64,000 bases of DNA from the NCBI RefSeq assembly GCF_014042345.1, contig NZ_JACEZT010000021.1:1-64000 (forward strand), in the 5' to 3' direction. The position numbers and the translations under genes are program-made. Below the pieces are notes generated by a model. That model worked only from the letters and a program-made list of their open reading frames with translations, did not search any database and was not told the origin of the DNA. Source of the DNA: Rugamonas brunnea. GTDB taxonomy: Bacteria; Pseudomonadota; Gammaproteobacteria; Burkholderiales; Burkholderiaceae_D. This document shows, in pieces, positions 43,400 through 51,623 of this stretch. Within the stretch, counting starts at the first letter, position 1, and every line of letters begins with the position of its first letter.

Positions 43400-44668
43400 C
43401 TATTGCACCAGGGTGGGCACCAGCGGGCCGGAGCTGCCCGGGCCGCCGACGGCGCCGGCCGTGGCGCAGGCGCTGGTGGCTGAGGAAGCGTCGTCGCGGA
43501 ATTCCAGGTAGACGTTGCCGCCGGAGCCGTCCATCGGATGCAGCATCAGCACGCAGGCGTAGCCGAGCACCGTGGTCTGGTGGCTGACGTTGTTGCGCCA
43601 GGCGTCGCAGTCGACCAGCGGCGCGATGACCAGGCGGCGGTCGGCGCCGTACTGGGTGTGCTGGGCGCTGGTGATGCCCTGGTAGCCGTTGCTCATCGAC
43701 AGGCCCGTCGCCGCATCGCCCTGGTAGGCCAGGTTCTGGGCGCGCGCCGTTTTGAAGTTGGTGGCGCTGCCGGCCGTGCCGCCATAGGCGTCGTGCATCG
43801 TCGACCACGAGAGGGGCGTGTAGGCGTAGCCGGTGAAGTCGGGCGCGTTGCTGGTGACGTTATAGCTGCCCTGGTACAGGCCGAAGCGGGTGTTCCAGCC
43901 CTTGTTGAGCGAGGTCATGTTGCCGGGCTTGCCGACCTGGATGGGCAGCGTCGGCAGGTTGCAGATGCCGGTGCCCGCCAACTGGTCGGCGATGGCGCTG
44001 GCGCCGTTGCCCGTGTTGGGGAAGGAGGCCCAGTCGAAGTTGCCGGTCTCTGAATTGTCCAGCTTGCTGCTCAGCCAGTCGCCCTGGTGCAGCAGCGCGA
44101 ACGGATTGCTGGCCACCGAGCCGGAAGGCATGCACACACCGAGCGGGATGGCGCAGTTCTCCTGCGCCGGCGACAGCGTGGCCACGGCGTAGGCGTCGAC
44201 GCTCTGGGTGCTAAAGCCCAGCACTTCCATGAACCACAGCAGGATGCCGCCCTGGTGCGGCCGGCAATAGGCGTAGCGCGAGGTCGGGTCGGCGCCGCCG
44301 TTGCGGGTCTTGAAGGCGGTGCCGGCCGAGAACGGGTTGTCGAAGGTGGGGCTGAACTTGATGTCGGCCGCCGTCAGCTGGCTGGCGCCGATGGCCATGC
44401 CCTGGAAATCGAAGCGGTTGCGCTGGGCCACGGTCAGGCCGCTGTTCTCCGCCTTGGCCAGGCAGGACGGGTCGCCGGCGCCGCACGGCGTCAGGTCGCG
44501 CGCGGCCGCCAGCGCGCAAGCGTCGGCCGCGTTCTGCAGTTCCGTCTTGTGCACATACAAGCGGCCGCCGTCCAGCGCCAGGCCGGCGAAGCCGATCAGG
44601 ATGGGCAGCGTGATGGCGGCGATGATGGCCACCGAACCGCGCTCGCTGGTGGGAAGGGGGGGGCGCAT
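43400..44668 (-). CDS. tadG: TadG-like pseudopilin-domain protein
   Basis: The 422-residue protein has a basic N-terminus and a TadE/TadG-type helix (GSVAIIAAITLPILIGFAGLALDGGRLYVHKTELQNAADACALAAAR). The HKTELQNAADAAALA-type heptad is characteristic of TadG and Flp-associated proteins. A large periplasmic domain with six or more Cys follows, but no von Willebrand A MIDAS motif was seen, so it is a TadG without a recognisable vWA domain. It probably interacts with the growing pilus or the peptidoglycan. It ends 10 bp before tadE. Confidence 0.83.
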   Translation of the reverse strand: MRPPLPTSERGSVAIIAAITLPILIGFAGLALDGGRLYVHKTELQNAADACALAAARDLTPCGAGDPSCLAKAENSGLTVAQRNRFDFQGMAIGASQLTAADIKFSPTFDNPFSAGTAFKTRNGGADPTSRYAYCRPHQGGILLWFMEVLGFSTQSVDAYAVATLSPAQENCAIPLGVCMPSGSVASNPFALLHQGDWLSSKLDNSETGNFDWASFPNTGNGASAIADQLAGTGICNLPTLPIQVGKPGNMTSLNKGWNTRFGLYQGSYNVTSNAPDFTGYAYTPLSWSTMHDAYGGTAGSATNFKTARAQNLAYQGDAATGLSMSNGYQGITSAQHTQYGADRRLVIAPLVDCDAWRNNVSHQTTVLGYACVLMLHPMDGSGGNVYLEFRDDASSATSACATAGAVGGPGSSGPLVPTLVQ

Positions 44669-44688
44669 GATGCCAGCTCCGTCGCCGC

Positions 44689-44955
44689 TTACTTGCCCGT
44701 GCCCAGGCCGATGGTGAACGCCTGGCTTTGCTGCTCGGGCGCACGGTAGCTCTTCTGGTACTGGTCGTAGCCGCTCTTGGCCACCTTGCCGTCCACGCCG
44801 GTGCCGGGGTTGCCCGCCAAGCCCTGGGGCGCCATGGTCTGCTGCGCCTGCAGCATGCGGTTGGCGTTGCCGAACTGGCTGTCCAGGTAGGGCGTGTTGG
44901 AGGCGCAGCCACCCAGCAGCAGGGCGGCGCCGGCGGCGCACAGGATGGTTTTCAT
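44689..44955 (-). CDS. Small tad-locus lipoprotein
   Basis: The 88-residue protein begins MKTILCAAGAALLLGGCASN, a good lipoprotein signal with Cys at 17. The mature part is polar and Gln/Gly-rich, with no known domain. It is encoded between the secretin cpaC (10 bp) and tadG (20 bp). That suggests an outer-membrane accessory, perhaps a pilotin-like partner of the secretin. The name and role are not established. Confidence 0.8.
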   Translation of the reverse strand: MKTILCAAGAALLLGGCASNTPYLDSQFGNANRMLQAQQTMAPQGLAGNPGTGVDGKVAKSGYDQYQKSYRAPEQQSQAFTIGLGTGK

Positions 44956-44965
44956 GGTGGTTCTC

Positions 44966-46540
44966 CTATTTCACTTCAAAGCCGCCAGCGGCGGGCGCGG
45001 CTTGCTGGGGGGCCGGGCCGGACTGCGACGGCGGCTGGCCTTCGAGTTTGCCCTGCAGGAAGAATTCGCCGCGGCTGGGCTGGATGTAGCCATCGGTGGG
45101 CAGCTTGTAGTCGGCCGGCAGCGGCTGCACCAGGCGCGGCGTGACGATGAACACCAGTTCGCTGCGGTCGGTCTGGAAGTCGCTGGAGCGGAACAGCGCG
45201 CCCAGCACGGGGATCTCGCCCAGGCCGGGGAAGGCCTTGATGCTGGTGGTGACGTTGTTCTTGATCAGGCCGCCGATGGCGAAGCTCTGGCCGTCGAATA
45301 GCTGGACCGTGGTCATGGCGCGGCGCGTGGTGAACGAGGGCAGGATGGCCGTGGTGTTGATGCCGGTGGCCGTGATGCCCACCCCCTCCTTGTTCAGGTC
45401 CGACACTTCCGGCGCCACCTTCAGGTTGATGCGTCCGCCATCGAGCACGGTGGGTGTGAACTTGACGGCCACCCCAAATTCCTTCTCCTCGAGCGTGATG
45501 GTCTGGGTGCCGTTGTTATTGCTTTGGGACACAGGAATGAAGATCTTGCCGCCGGCCAGGAAGCTGGCCTCCTGGCCGCTGATGGCCATGATGGTCGGTT
45601 CGGCCAGCACCTTGACCAGGCCGTCGCGTTTTTGCGCGTCCAGGGTGGCGAAGTTGCCGTTGCGGTTATTGAACGCGTCCAGCTTGCCGGGATTGGAGCT
45701 GAGCAGGTTCGACAGCAGCGTGTACGACCAGCCGCCCACGGTGCGGCTCACGCCCAGGCTGGCGCCGAGCTGGTCGACCAGGGTCTTGGACACTTCAGCC
45801 ACCTTCACCTCCAGCATCACCTGCTGCGGGGCGGCGATCTTGAGCAGGTTGACCACCCGGGGGCTGCCGGCGCTGTCGCCGCCACCGGCCGCGCCGGCAC
45901 TGGCGCCGGCGCCGCCGGCCGCGGCACCGGATGCGCCGCCCTGGCCGCCGGCGCGCGCGCCGCGCTGCACGTAAGCGGTGGCCAGCGCCATGGCCTGGTC
46001 GGCCTTGACCACGTCCGACACCGTGCCCGACAGGATCAGCGTGTCGGCCGCGGCCGTGATGTGCAAGTCCTTCTCGCCCGGCAGCAACTGGCTGTAGCGC
46101 GCCTGCAGCGCGCCCGTGTCCACGCTCACGGCCAAGTCGACGATGGTGGTGTCGCCCTGCTTGTTGCGCACGATCAGGTTGGTGGTGCCGGCGCTCTTGC
46201 CCAGCATGTAGACCTCGTCGGGCTTGATCAGGCGCACATCGGCGATGCCGGTGTCGCCCACCGACAGCAGGGTGGCCGGGAAGGGCAGGCGCATCAGCGT
46301 CGATTTGCCCTCGGACAGCTGGACCTGGGGCGCCAGTTCGACCGTACCGGCACGGGCCGGGGCCGGGTCGGCCTTGGCGACCTTGTCGGCTTTTTCGGCC
46401 TTGGCCGCCTTGGCGGCCTTGCTCGCTTTGGCCGGCTGGGCCGGTTCGGTGGCGGCGTGGCTCCAGGCGGTCAACAGGCCGGCCAGCACGAGGCTCAGGC
46501 GCAACGCGTTGCTGGTCTTGATGCAGCGGATAGTGTTCAT
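44966..46540 (-). CDS. cpaC: Flp pilus secretin CpaC/RcpA
   Basis: The 524-residue secretin forms the outer-membrane pore. It has a signal peptide (ALRLSLVLAGLLTAWSHA), a Lys/Ala-rich spacer and an N0/BON-like region (LLSVGDTGIADVRLIKPDEVYMLGKSAGTTNLIV). The secretin core runs from VMLEVKVAEVSKTLVDQLG through FLAGGKIFIPV to SFAIGGLIKNN and RSDFQTDRSELVFIVTPRLVQPL. The central loop is Gly/Ala-rich. Only 21 bp separates it from cpaB upstream. Confidence 0.95.
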   Translation of the reverse strand: MNTIRCIKTSNALRLSLVLAGLLTAWSHAATEPAQPAKASKAAKAAKAEKADKVAKADPAPARAGTVELAPQVQLSEGKSTLMRLPFPATLLSVGDTGIADVRLIKPDEVYMLGKSAGTTNLIVRNKQGDTTIVDLAVSVDTGALQARYSQLLPGEKDLHITAAADTLILSGTVSDVVKADQAMALATAYVQRGARAGGQGGASGAAAGGAGASAGAAGGGDSAGSPRVVNLLKIAAPQQVMLEVKVAEVSKTLVDQLGASLGVSRTVGGWSYTLLSNLLSSNPGKLDAFNNRNGNFATLDAQKRDGLVKVLAEPTIMAISGQEASFLAGGKIFIPVSQSNNNGTQTITLEEKEFGVAVKFTPTVLDGGRINLKVAPEVSDLNKEGVGITATGINTTAILPSFTTRRAMTTVQLFDGQSFAIGGLIKNNVTTSIKAFPGLGEIPVLGALFRSSDFQTDRSELVFIVTPRLVQPLPADYKLPTDGYIQPSRGEFFLQGKLEGQPPSQSGPAPQQAAPAAGGFEVK

Positions 46541-46561
46541 GCTTAAGCTCCTGGTGTCGGC

Positions 46562-47413
46562 TTAAAATTGCTGGGTGCTGCGATCCAGCCCCCGAATGAT
46601 TTCAACCTGGTCCTTGGCCGGCGGGCGCACGACCGCCACGCGCTTGGGCGCCGGCTCGCGCGGCGCCGCCACGGGCGCCGGCTTGGCCTCGGCCACCACG
46701 GGCGCCGGCTTGCCCAGCACGGTGGACTTGGTGGCGCCGGCCGTCTGCACCGGCTTGGGATCGATCTGGTTGCGCAGCACCAGCGACAGCGTGCCCACGC
46801 TGCGCGCCAGGTCCAGCTTCTCGGCCTGCTCCGGCGTCACTTCCAGCGTGACGGCGTTGACCACCTTGGGCTTGGTGTCGTCGCGGTCGGCTTCCTGGGC
46901 GATGGCCAGCACCAGGATGTGTTCGAGCACGATCTTGGAGATGCTGGGGTCCTTGGCGCCGTTGCGCAGGGCCTCGTCCTGGGTGTTGACCAGGATGTCG
47001 ACGAAGTTGCCGGGCCGCGCGAAGCCGGCCACGCCCACCACGTCGTTTACGCGCACGGTCATGGCGCGCATGCCCTCGGCCACCACGGCCGACAGCCCGC
47101 CCTGGGTGCCCGGTGGGGCCAGTTTGCTTTCCATCAGCGGTTCGCCGCGCTGGATGCTGGTGCGCGTGACGCGCGTGTCGAGCAATTTGGGATCATTGAA
47201 GGCGCCCGGCGGGATGGCGTTGGCCGGCCAGTCCACCAGCCGCACCATTTCCGCGTTGATGCGGGAGCCGAGCGGAATCTCGACCAGAGCCACGGCGACT
47301 TTCTGGGTGTTGGAGGCCGACTGCTTGTTGATCCATTGGGCCGCCACCAGCACCGCGCCAAAGGCGAGGACGATGGCCACCAGCATCATGATCACGGCGC
47401 GTGTATTTCTCAT
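46562..47413 (-). CDS. cpaB: Flp pilus assembly protein CpaB/RcpC
   Basis: The 283-residue protein has a signal-anchor (VIMMLVAIVLAFGAVLVAAQWI). A SAF/CpaB domain follows at about 40-110 (VALVEIPLGSRINAEMVRLVDWPANAIPPGAF). RcpC_CpaB features are present (GMRAMTVRVNDVVGVAGFARPGNFVDILV). A Pro/Ala-rich tail ends the protein. It supports secretin function and is thought to reach the peptidoglycan. Its ATG overlaps the stop of the preceding ATPase gene by 4 bp. Confidence 0.94.
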   Translation of the reverse strand: MRNTRAVIMMLVAIVLAFGAVLVAAQWINKQSASNTQKVAVALVEIPLGSRINAEMVRLVDWPANAIPPGAFNDPKLLDTRVTRTSIQRGEPLMESKLAPPGTQGGLSAVVAEGMRAMTVRVNDVVGVAGFARPGNFVDILVNTQDEALRNGAKDPSISKIVLEHILVLAIAQEADRDDTKPKVVNAVTLEVTPEQAEKLDLARSVGTLSLVLRNQIDPKPVQTAGATKSTVLGKPAPVVAEAKPAPVAAPREPAPKRVAVVRPPAKDQVEIIRGLDRSTQQF

Positions 47414-48771
47414 TTTTGATCCCCCTGGTTAGTACGGTCGCCGGCATCGTCCGCGGACGTGCCGAAATAGTTTTGCCAGGCCCAGTCGAGTCCGGCCTGA
47501 TCAAGGCGCGGTTCGCGGCCTTCGTAATGGGCCAGGTCGCATAACTGGCCCAGCAAGTCGTTCGGATAGCAGGCCATCAGGGGCCGGTCTTCGGGCCCGT
47601 GGTGGGCGCGCAGCAGGTAGTCGAACATGGCGTCGTCGTAGGCCAGGCCGAGCCGCTCGCACACCTGGCGGAACACGGTGCGGTACAGCGCCTCGGGCAG
47701 CGGTCCCACATGGATCTTGTAGCCGAGCCGGCGCAGGAAGGCGCCGTCGGCCAGTTCCTCCGGCTGCAGGTTGGACGAGAACACGACGATCATGTCGAAC
47801 GGCACGGCGAACTTGTAGCCGTTTTGCAGCGCCAGAAAATCGATGTGGCGGTCCAGCGGCACGATCCAGCGGTTCATCAGTTCCACCGCCGAGCAGCGCT
47901 GGCGCCCCAGGTCGTCGATCACCAGGATGCCGCCGTTGGCCTTCAGGTGGGGCGGGGCCTGGTACAGGCGCGCCCCATGGTCGAAGCGTAAGTCCAGCAT
48001 CTCGATGGTCAGTTCACCGCCGGTGAGCACGGCCGGGCGCTGGCAGCGCACCCAGCGCAGGTCGCGCGTGAGGCGGCGGTCGAACTGGCTGCCGGCGGGC
48101 GCCTGCTCGGGCACGGCCGGATGCACCACGGGGTCGTAGATGGGCACCACGGCGCCGTCGATCAGGATCGCGTACGGCACCGGCACCTCGCCTTCAAGCA
48201 GGCCGTGCAGCCGCTCGGCCAGGTAGCTCTTGCCGCTGCCGGCCGGGCCGTGCATGAAGATGGCGCGGCCGGAATTGAAGGCCGCACCCAGCTGGTCGAG
48301 CAGGGCCGGGCGCACCACCACGCCGTCGTACACGCGCTGCATGTGGGCGCGCGACAGCGGCTGGTGGGTCACGCTGTTGCGCTGGATCTGGGCCACGTAG
48401 TCCGCGTAGGCGACGGGTGCGGGGCCGGCGTAGGCGTCGCGCTGGGCTGCCTCCAGGGCCCGCAGGCGGCCCAGTTCGGTCAGGTTGAAGCACAGGTCGG
48501 CATCCGTGCCGCTGCCGCCGCGGCGCGCTACTTCGCATAGTTTTTCCGCGCGCATCGGCGCCAGCACGGCGTCGAGCACGCTGATAGGCAGCTTGGTGCT
48601 GGCGGCCAGTTCGCTCAGGTGCATCTGGCCATGCTGGGCCAGGATTTTGCACAGCAGGTCGACCAGGAACAGCTGGGGCAGTCCCGTCTCCTCCACCGTG
48701 CGCGGAGCGGGCGCGCGCAAGGGGTCGGCGACGGTGGCGCTGGTGGCGGGCAGGGTGGTGGCCAACATCAT
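47410..48771 (-). CDS. Winged-helix plus AAA ATPase of unknown role in the tad locus
   Basis: The 453-residue protein has a winged-helix-like N-terminal part at about 30-90 (HLSELAASTKLPISVLDAVLAPMRAEKL). An AAA core follows with Walker A GPAGSGKSYLAERL (about 184) and Walker B GGILVIDDLGRQ. A sensor-like VVFSSNLQPEELADGAFLRRLGYKI and a helical C-terminus complete it. It is not CpaE, CpaF or any standard Tad protein. Its coupling to cpaB by a 4-bp overlap argues that it acts in pilus assembly or regulation. Tandem ATGs occur at 48771/48768, with AGGA upstream. Function unknown. Confidence 0.85.
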   Translation of the reverse strand: MMLATTLPATSATVADPLRAPAPRTVEETGLPQLFLVDLLCKILAQHGQMHLSELAASTKLPISVLDAVLAPMRAEKLCEVARRGGSGTDADLCFNLTELGRLRALEAAQRDAYAGPAPVAYADYVAQIQRNSVTHQPLSRAHMQRVYDGVVVRPALLDQLGAAFNSGRAIFMHGPAGSGKSYLAERLHGLLEGEVPVPYAILIDGAVVPIYDPVVHPAVPEQAPAGSQFDRRLTRDLRWVRCQRPAVLTGGELTIEMLDLRFDHGARLYQAPPHLKANGGILVIDDLGRQRCSAVELMNRWIVPLDRHIDFLALQNGYKFAVPFDMIVVFSSNLQPEELADGAFLRRLGYKIHVGPLPEALYRTVFRQVCERLGLAYDDAMFDYLLRAHHGPEDRPLMACYPNDLLGQLCDLAHYEGREPRLDQAGLDWAWQNYFGTSADDAGDRTNQGDQK

Positions 48772-48788
48772 GCTATCCTCGGTCGGGG

Positions 48789-49421
48789 TCAGAACAGGCG
48801 TGGAATTACGCGGTATTTCACTTGCGCCATGTAGGCCCGGTAGCCCGGGTCGCGCGCCAGGAAGCGTTCTTCGCGCAGCAGGCGCGCCATCATCAGGGCC
48901 CCGGCCAGCGCGCTGACGGTGACGTTCAACACGCTCGTGTTGTTCAGAATATAGCCGGTGTACGACAGCAGGTAGCTGGCATAGAGCGGATGGCGTACCA
49001 CGCCGTACAGGCCATTGGTCTTGAGCGTGCGGTGGGCCGCCACCAGGCCGAAGCTGCGGTTGAGCGAGAGCAGGCCGCCGATCTGGAGCAAGATGCCGGC
49101 CACGATCACCAGCCGGGCCGCCGGCAGCACCGCCTCGCTGGTGGGCGAAAACAGGAAAGGCACGAACGTGGCGGCGATGGCCAGGCCCCAGTCGAGCGCG
49201 CTGTGCGACACCCGTACCGGCTCCGAGCGGACCAGGAACAGCACGGCCACCAGCGACTCGGACGCGCAAAACAGCAGGTAGCTCCAGTCGCCGCTGCGCT
49301 GGAACGCTTGCAGGTGGGCGTAGCAGAACAGGCCCCAGGCCCAGGCCAGCACCGTGCCCAGCACCAGGTTGAGGGGACGCGAACGCAGCAGCATGGTCAG
49401 CGGGTGTGGTGTGGTGTTCAT
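48789..49421 (-). CDS. Isoprenylcysteine carboxylmethyltransferase (ICMT)-family membrane methyltransferase
   Basis: The 210-residue integral membrane protein has about five helices. The family signature is RTLKTNGLYGVVRHPLYASYLLS, followed by the acidic LLREERFLARDPGYRAYM that binds S-adenosylmethionine. Members methylate lipids, thiols or carboxyl groups; the substrate here is unknown. Its start overlaps the tadV stop by 4 bp, so it is made together with the prepilin peptidase. Confidence 0.87.
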   Translation of the reverse strand: MNTTPHPLTMLLRSRPLNLVLGTVLAWAWGLFCYAHLQAFQRSGDWSYLLFCASESLVAVLFLVRSEPVRVSHSALDWGLAIAATFVPFLFSPTSEAVLPAARLVIVAGILLQIGGLLSLNRSFGLVAAHRTLKTNGLYGVVRHPLYASYLLSYTGYILNNTSVLNVTVSALAGALMMARLLREERFLARDPGYRAYMAQVKYRVIPRLF

Positions 49422-50008
49422 AGCAGATTGCTCCAGGCTGGCACGCGCGCCAGCATCAGTTGCAGCGCGGTGCCGGCGGCGATGGCGATGGCATAGGCCA
49501 GCTTGCCGGTGGGGGCGGGCGGGGCGTCGAGCCGGGCCGTGCCGCCGGTGCCGGCCCGCACCAGCGCGTGCAGCAGCAACTGGCGCAGATTGGCCAGCAC
49601 CTGGCCCATGCGGCCGCTGGCCAGCGCCACCGTCAAGGCCAGCACGCCACCGGCCATCAGGGTCAGCAGGGCCGCGCCCAGTACATCGTGCGGGCCGAGG
49701 AAGGCGCCGCTCATGGCCATCAGCTTGACGTCGCCGGCGCCCATGGCGCCCAGCATGTACAGGGGTAGCAGCAGCGCCAGCCCCAGGCCCAGGCCGGCCA
49801 GGCCGTTGAGCAGGCCGAGCGCGCCGAATGGCGAGGCGAACAGGCCGGCGCCGGCCGGCAGCAGGGTCTGGAAGGCGAGGCCGGCCACGGCGCCGCCGAA
49901 CACCAGGCGGTTCGGGATGCGGCGCGTGCGCACGTCGTGCCAGACGGCGGCCGCGAGCAGCCCGGCCAGTACGACCGCCGGCGGCAGCATGCGGGGGTCG
50001 AACGTCAT
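49418..50008 (-). CDS. tadV: Flp prepilin peptidase TadV/CpaA
   Basis: The 196-residue aspartic membrane protease has the two catalytic-site motifs WHDVRTRRIPN (near residue 23) and MGAGDVKLMAMSGAFLGP (near 92). TadV cleaves Flp and the TadE/F/G pseudopilins at the inner membrane. It lacks the N-methyltransferase domain of PilD-type enzymes. ATG 50008 overlaps the end of the PAP2 gene by 4 bp, and its stop overlaps the ICMT-family gene start by 4 bp. Confidence 0.94.
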   Translation of the reverse strand: MTFDPRMLPPAVVLAGLLAAAVWHDVRTRRIPNRLVFGGAVAGLAFQTLLPAGAGLFASPFGALGLLNGLAGLGLGLALLLPLYMLGAMGAGDVKLMAMSGAFLGPHDVLGAALLTLMAGGVLALTVALASGRMGQVLANLRQLLLHALVRAGTGGTARLDAPPAPTGKLAYAIAIAAGTALQLMLARVPAWSNLL

Positions 50009-51102
50009 GTTGCGCTCCCGGCCGGCGCTGGCGCCGGTGCGGCGTTGACGGGGGCCTGCTCGTGCCCTTGCAGCCGGCCCACCAGTGTCCAGATCAGGAT
50101 GGCGCCGGCCGCGCCGGCGTAGCCGTCCACGGCGTAGTGCCAGCCCAGGTGGATGGAGCCGGCCAGGATCATCACGGCGAACACGGTCAGCGCCACGCCG
50201 ATGGCCGGGCGCAGCCGCCAGCCCAGCAGGGCCAGCAGCACGGAGCTGGCCACGTGCATGCTGGGCATGGCCGAGATGGTCAGGCCCGACACGCCCACGC
50301 CATGGCGGTAGCCTTGCCACAGCATGTCCTGCACTTTGAGCGCCATCACGGGGAAGCGGTGGTCGGCCTGGTGCAGGTAGTGCATGAGCGGCGCATACGG
50401 GTCGGGGCCGGTCACCACCAGGTGGTAGTAGCACGGACCGGCCGACGACAGCAGCACGGCCATCACGTTGCCCATCAGGATCCAGGACAGCACGAAGCTG
50501 AGCAGGAAGCGCATGCGCAGCAGGGGCCGCACGGTGCTAAATACCAGCCAGTACAGGGTGGCGAACATGATGAAGAACCACAGGTGGTAGGCCAGGTTGA
50601 GGACGGCCGTCACCAGCGGATGGCCGGCCAGCAGCTGCAGCCAGACCCAGGGCTGCACGCCGCCGTGCAGCAGCCGGTCGGCGGCGGCCAGGCGCGTGTC
50701 CCAGTCGTAGGGATGCAGCAAGGGCACGGCCGCCTTGGTGATGGTGAAGCTCGTTGCGAACAGCGGCAGCAGCAGCAGCGCTGGCAGCGCGTGCAGCAGG
50801 CGTTGGCCGGTGACATAGGTGCCGATGCGCCGGCGCAGATAAGCGATTAGCTGACGCGGCCGCTTGCAGACCATCACGTACAGGGTATAGGCGCACAACG
50901 TAAACAGGGGGCCCAGCAGCAGCGAGGTGAGGAAGCCTTCCGCCATCGGCCACACATCGTTCTGGTCCGGGAAGCGCACGAGTAGTACCGCGGCCACCAG
51001 CGTGTGGACCAGCACGATGAGCAGCAGCCAGCGGTGCTCGCGCCAAGTGGCGCGCAGCTCGTTGCGCAGGCTAGCGGTGGGGAATGTGGGCGCGGTGTTC
51101 AT
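50005..51102 (-). CDS. PAP2/AUR1-like lipid phosphatase or phosphotransferase in the tad operon
   Basis: The 365-residue protein has about six to eight membrane helices. The PAP2 catalytic motifs are SAMPSMHVASSVLL (C2) and AGSIHLGWHYAVDGYAG (C3), arranged as in AUR1-type inositolphosphotransferases. The substrate is probably a lipid phosphate or polyprenyl phosphate. It is not part of any standard Tad set. It overlaps the upstream Flp gene (51099-51102) and the downstream tadV gene (50005-50008) by 4 bp each, so its synthesis is tied to pilin and peptidase. Confidence 0.87.
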   Translation of the reverse strand: MNTAPTFPTASLRNELRATWREHRWLLLIVLVHTLVAAVLLVRFPDQNDVWPMAEGFLTSLLLGPLFTLCAYTLYVMVCKRPRQLIAYLRRRIGTYVTGQRLLHALPALLLLPLFATSFTITKAAVPLLHPYDWDTRLAAADRLLHGGVQPWVWLQLLAGHPLVTAVLNLAYHLWFFIMFATLYWLVFSTVRPLLRMRFLLSFVLSWILMGNVMAVLLSSAGPCYYHLVVTGPDPYAPLMHYLHQADHRFPVMALKVQDMLWQGYRHGVGVSGLTISAMPSMHVASSVLLALLGWRLRPAIGVALTVFAVMILAGSIHLGWHYAVDGYAGAAGAILIWTLVGRLQGHEQAPVNAAPAPAPAGSAT

Positions 51103-51275
51103 TGCATGGCCAGGACGACCTGGTCCTTGACGTGTTCATATAACTGCTGCAGCTGGCTGCCGGCACCAGCCACGGCGCCGACGATGACGACCGCGATCAG
51201 GGCGGCCAGCAAGGCATATTCGATCGCGGTCACGGCGGAGCGATCACGATGAAAACCCCATACCCAGTTTTTCAC
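51099..51275 (-). CDS. flp: Flp-type pilin, second copy
   Basis: This 58-residue Flp/type IVb pilin starts with GTG at 51275 (KNWVWGFHRDRS). The cleavage region and helix are AVTAIEYALLAALIAVVIVGAVAG, with the EY pair of the family. The residue before the cleavage point (glutamate at +5) is Ala instead of the usual Gly. AGGAG lies about 9 nt before the GTG. It lies downstream of a strong hairpin, so its expression may be lower than that of the first Flp. Confidence 0.9.
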   Translation of the reverse strand: MKNWVWGFHRDRSAVTAIEYALLAALIAVVIVGAVAGAGSQLQQLYEHVKDQVVLAMQ

Positions 51276-51342
51276 GATGAACTCTCCTGTCCAAATGGAT
51301 AGACCGCAGGCCGCTCCCCGCGGTCGGTGCGCCCGCTCTGGC

Positions 51343-51375
51343 GGCAAGGCGCCGCCAGGGAGGTGGCGCCTTGCC
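51343..51375 (-). promoter_or_regulatory. Strong hairpin directly after the main flp gene
   Basis: GGCAAGGCGCC (51343-51353) and GGCGCCTTGCC (51365-51375) form an 11-bp perfect stem with an 11-nt loop, 3 bp past the flp stop. No T-run follows on the - strand, so it looks like a partial terminator or an mRNA-end stabiliser that keeps pilin mRNA in excess of the assembly genes. A second small hairpin (GACCGC/GCGGTC, 51302-51325) lies further on. Confidence 0.6.
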
Positions 51376-51378
51376 AGA

Positions 51379-51552
51379 TCAGCTATTGGCGGTGGTCAGC
51401 TTGGAGCCGATTTTGTTGAAGGTGATGTTCAGCTGAGTGCCGACGACGGTGACGGCGGCGATGATGACGACGGCGATCAGGGCCGCGATCAGGCCATATT
51501 CGATCGCCGTCACACCGTCTTCTTCGCGCAGAAATTTTTGAATCGCTTTCAT
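51379..51552 (-). CDS. flp: Flp-type major pilin
   Basis: The 57-residue protein starts MKAIQKFLREEDG, then VTAIEYGLIAALIAVVIIAAVTVVG, a textbook Flp prepilin. Cleavage follows Gly, Glu is at +5 and Tyr at +6, with a polar C-terminus (NKIGSKLTTANS). Flp subunits bundle into the adhesive Tad pilus. AAGGAG is well spaced for ATG 51552. The hairpin just after the stop suggests this is the highly expressed copy. Confidence 0.95.
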   Translation of the reverse strand: MKAIQKFLREEDGVTAIEYGLIAALIAVVIIAAVTVVGTQLNITFNKIGSKLTTANS

Positions 51553-51623
51553 GATATTGCTCCTTAAGAGGGATAGGACAGTCGCACCAAACAGACCGGG
51601 TTCCAAGGCGCTGGTGCGCCGCC

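Noticed and set aside
47410..49269. The ATPase gene as a longer 619-residue protein from an upstream start
   Set aside because: The first 166 residues are low-complexity and lie opposite the ICMT-family gene. The ribosome site and domain start support the 453-residue form.
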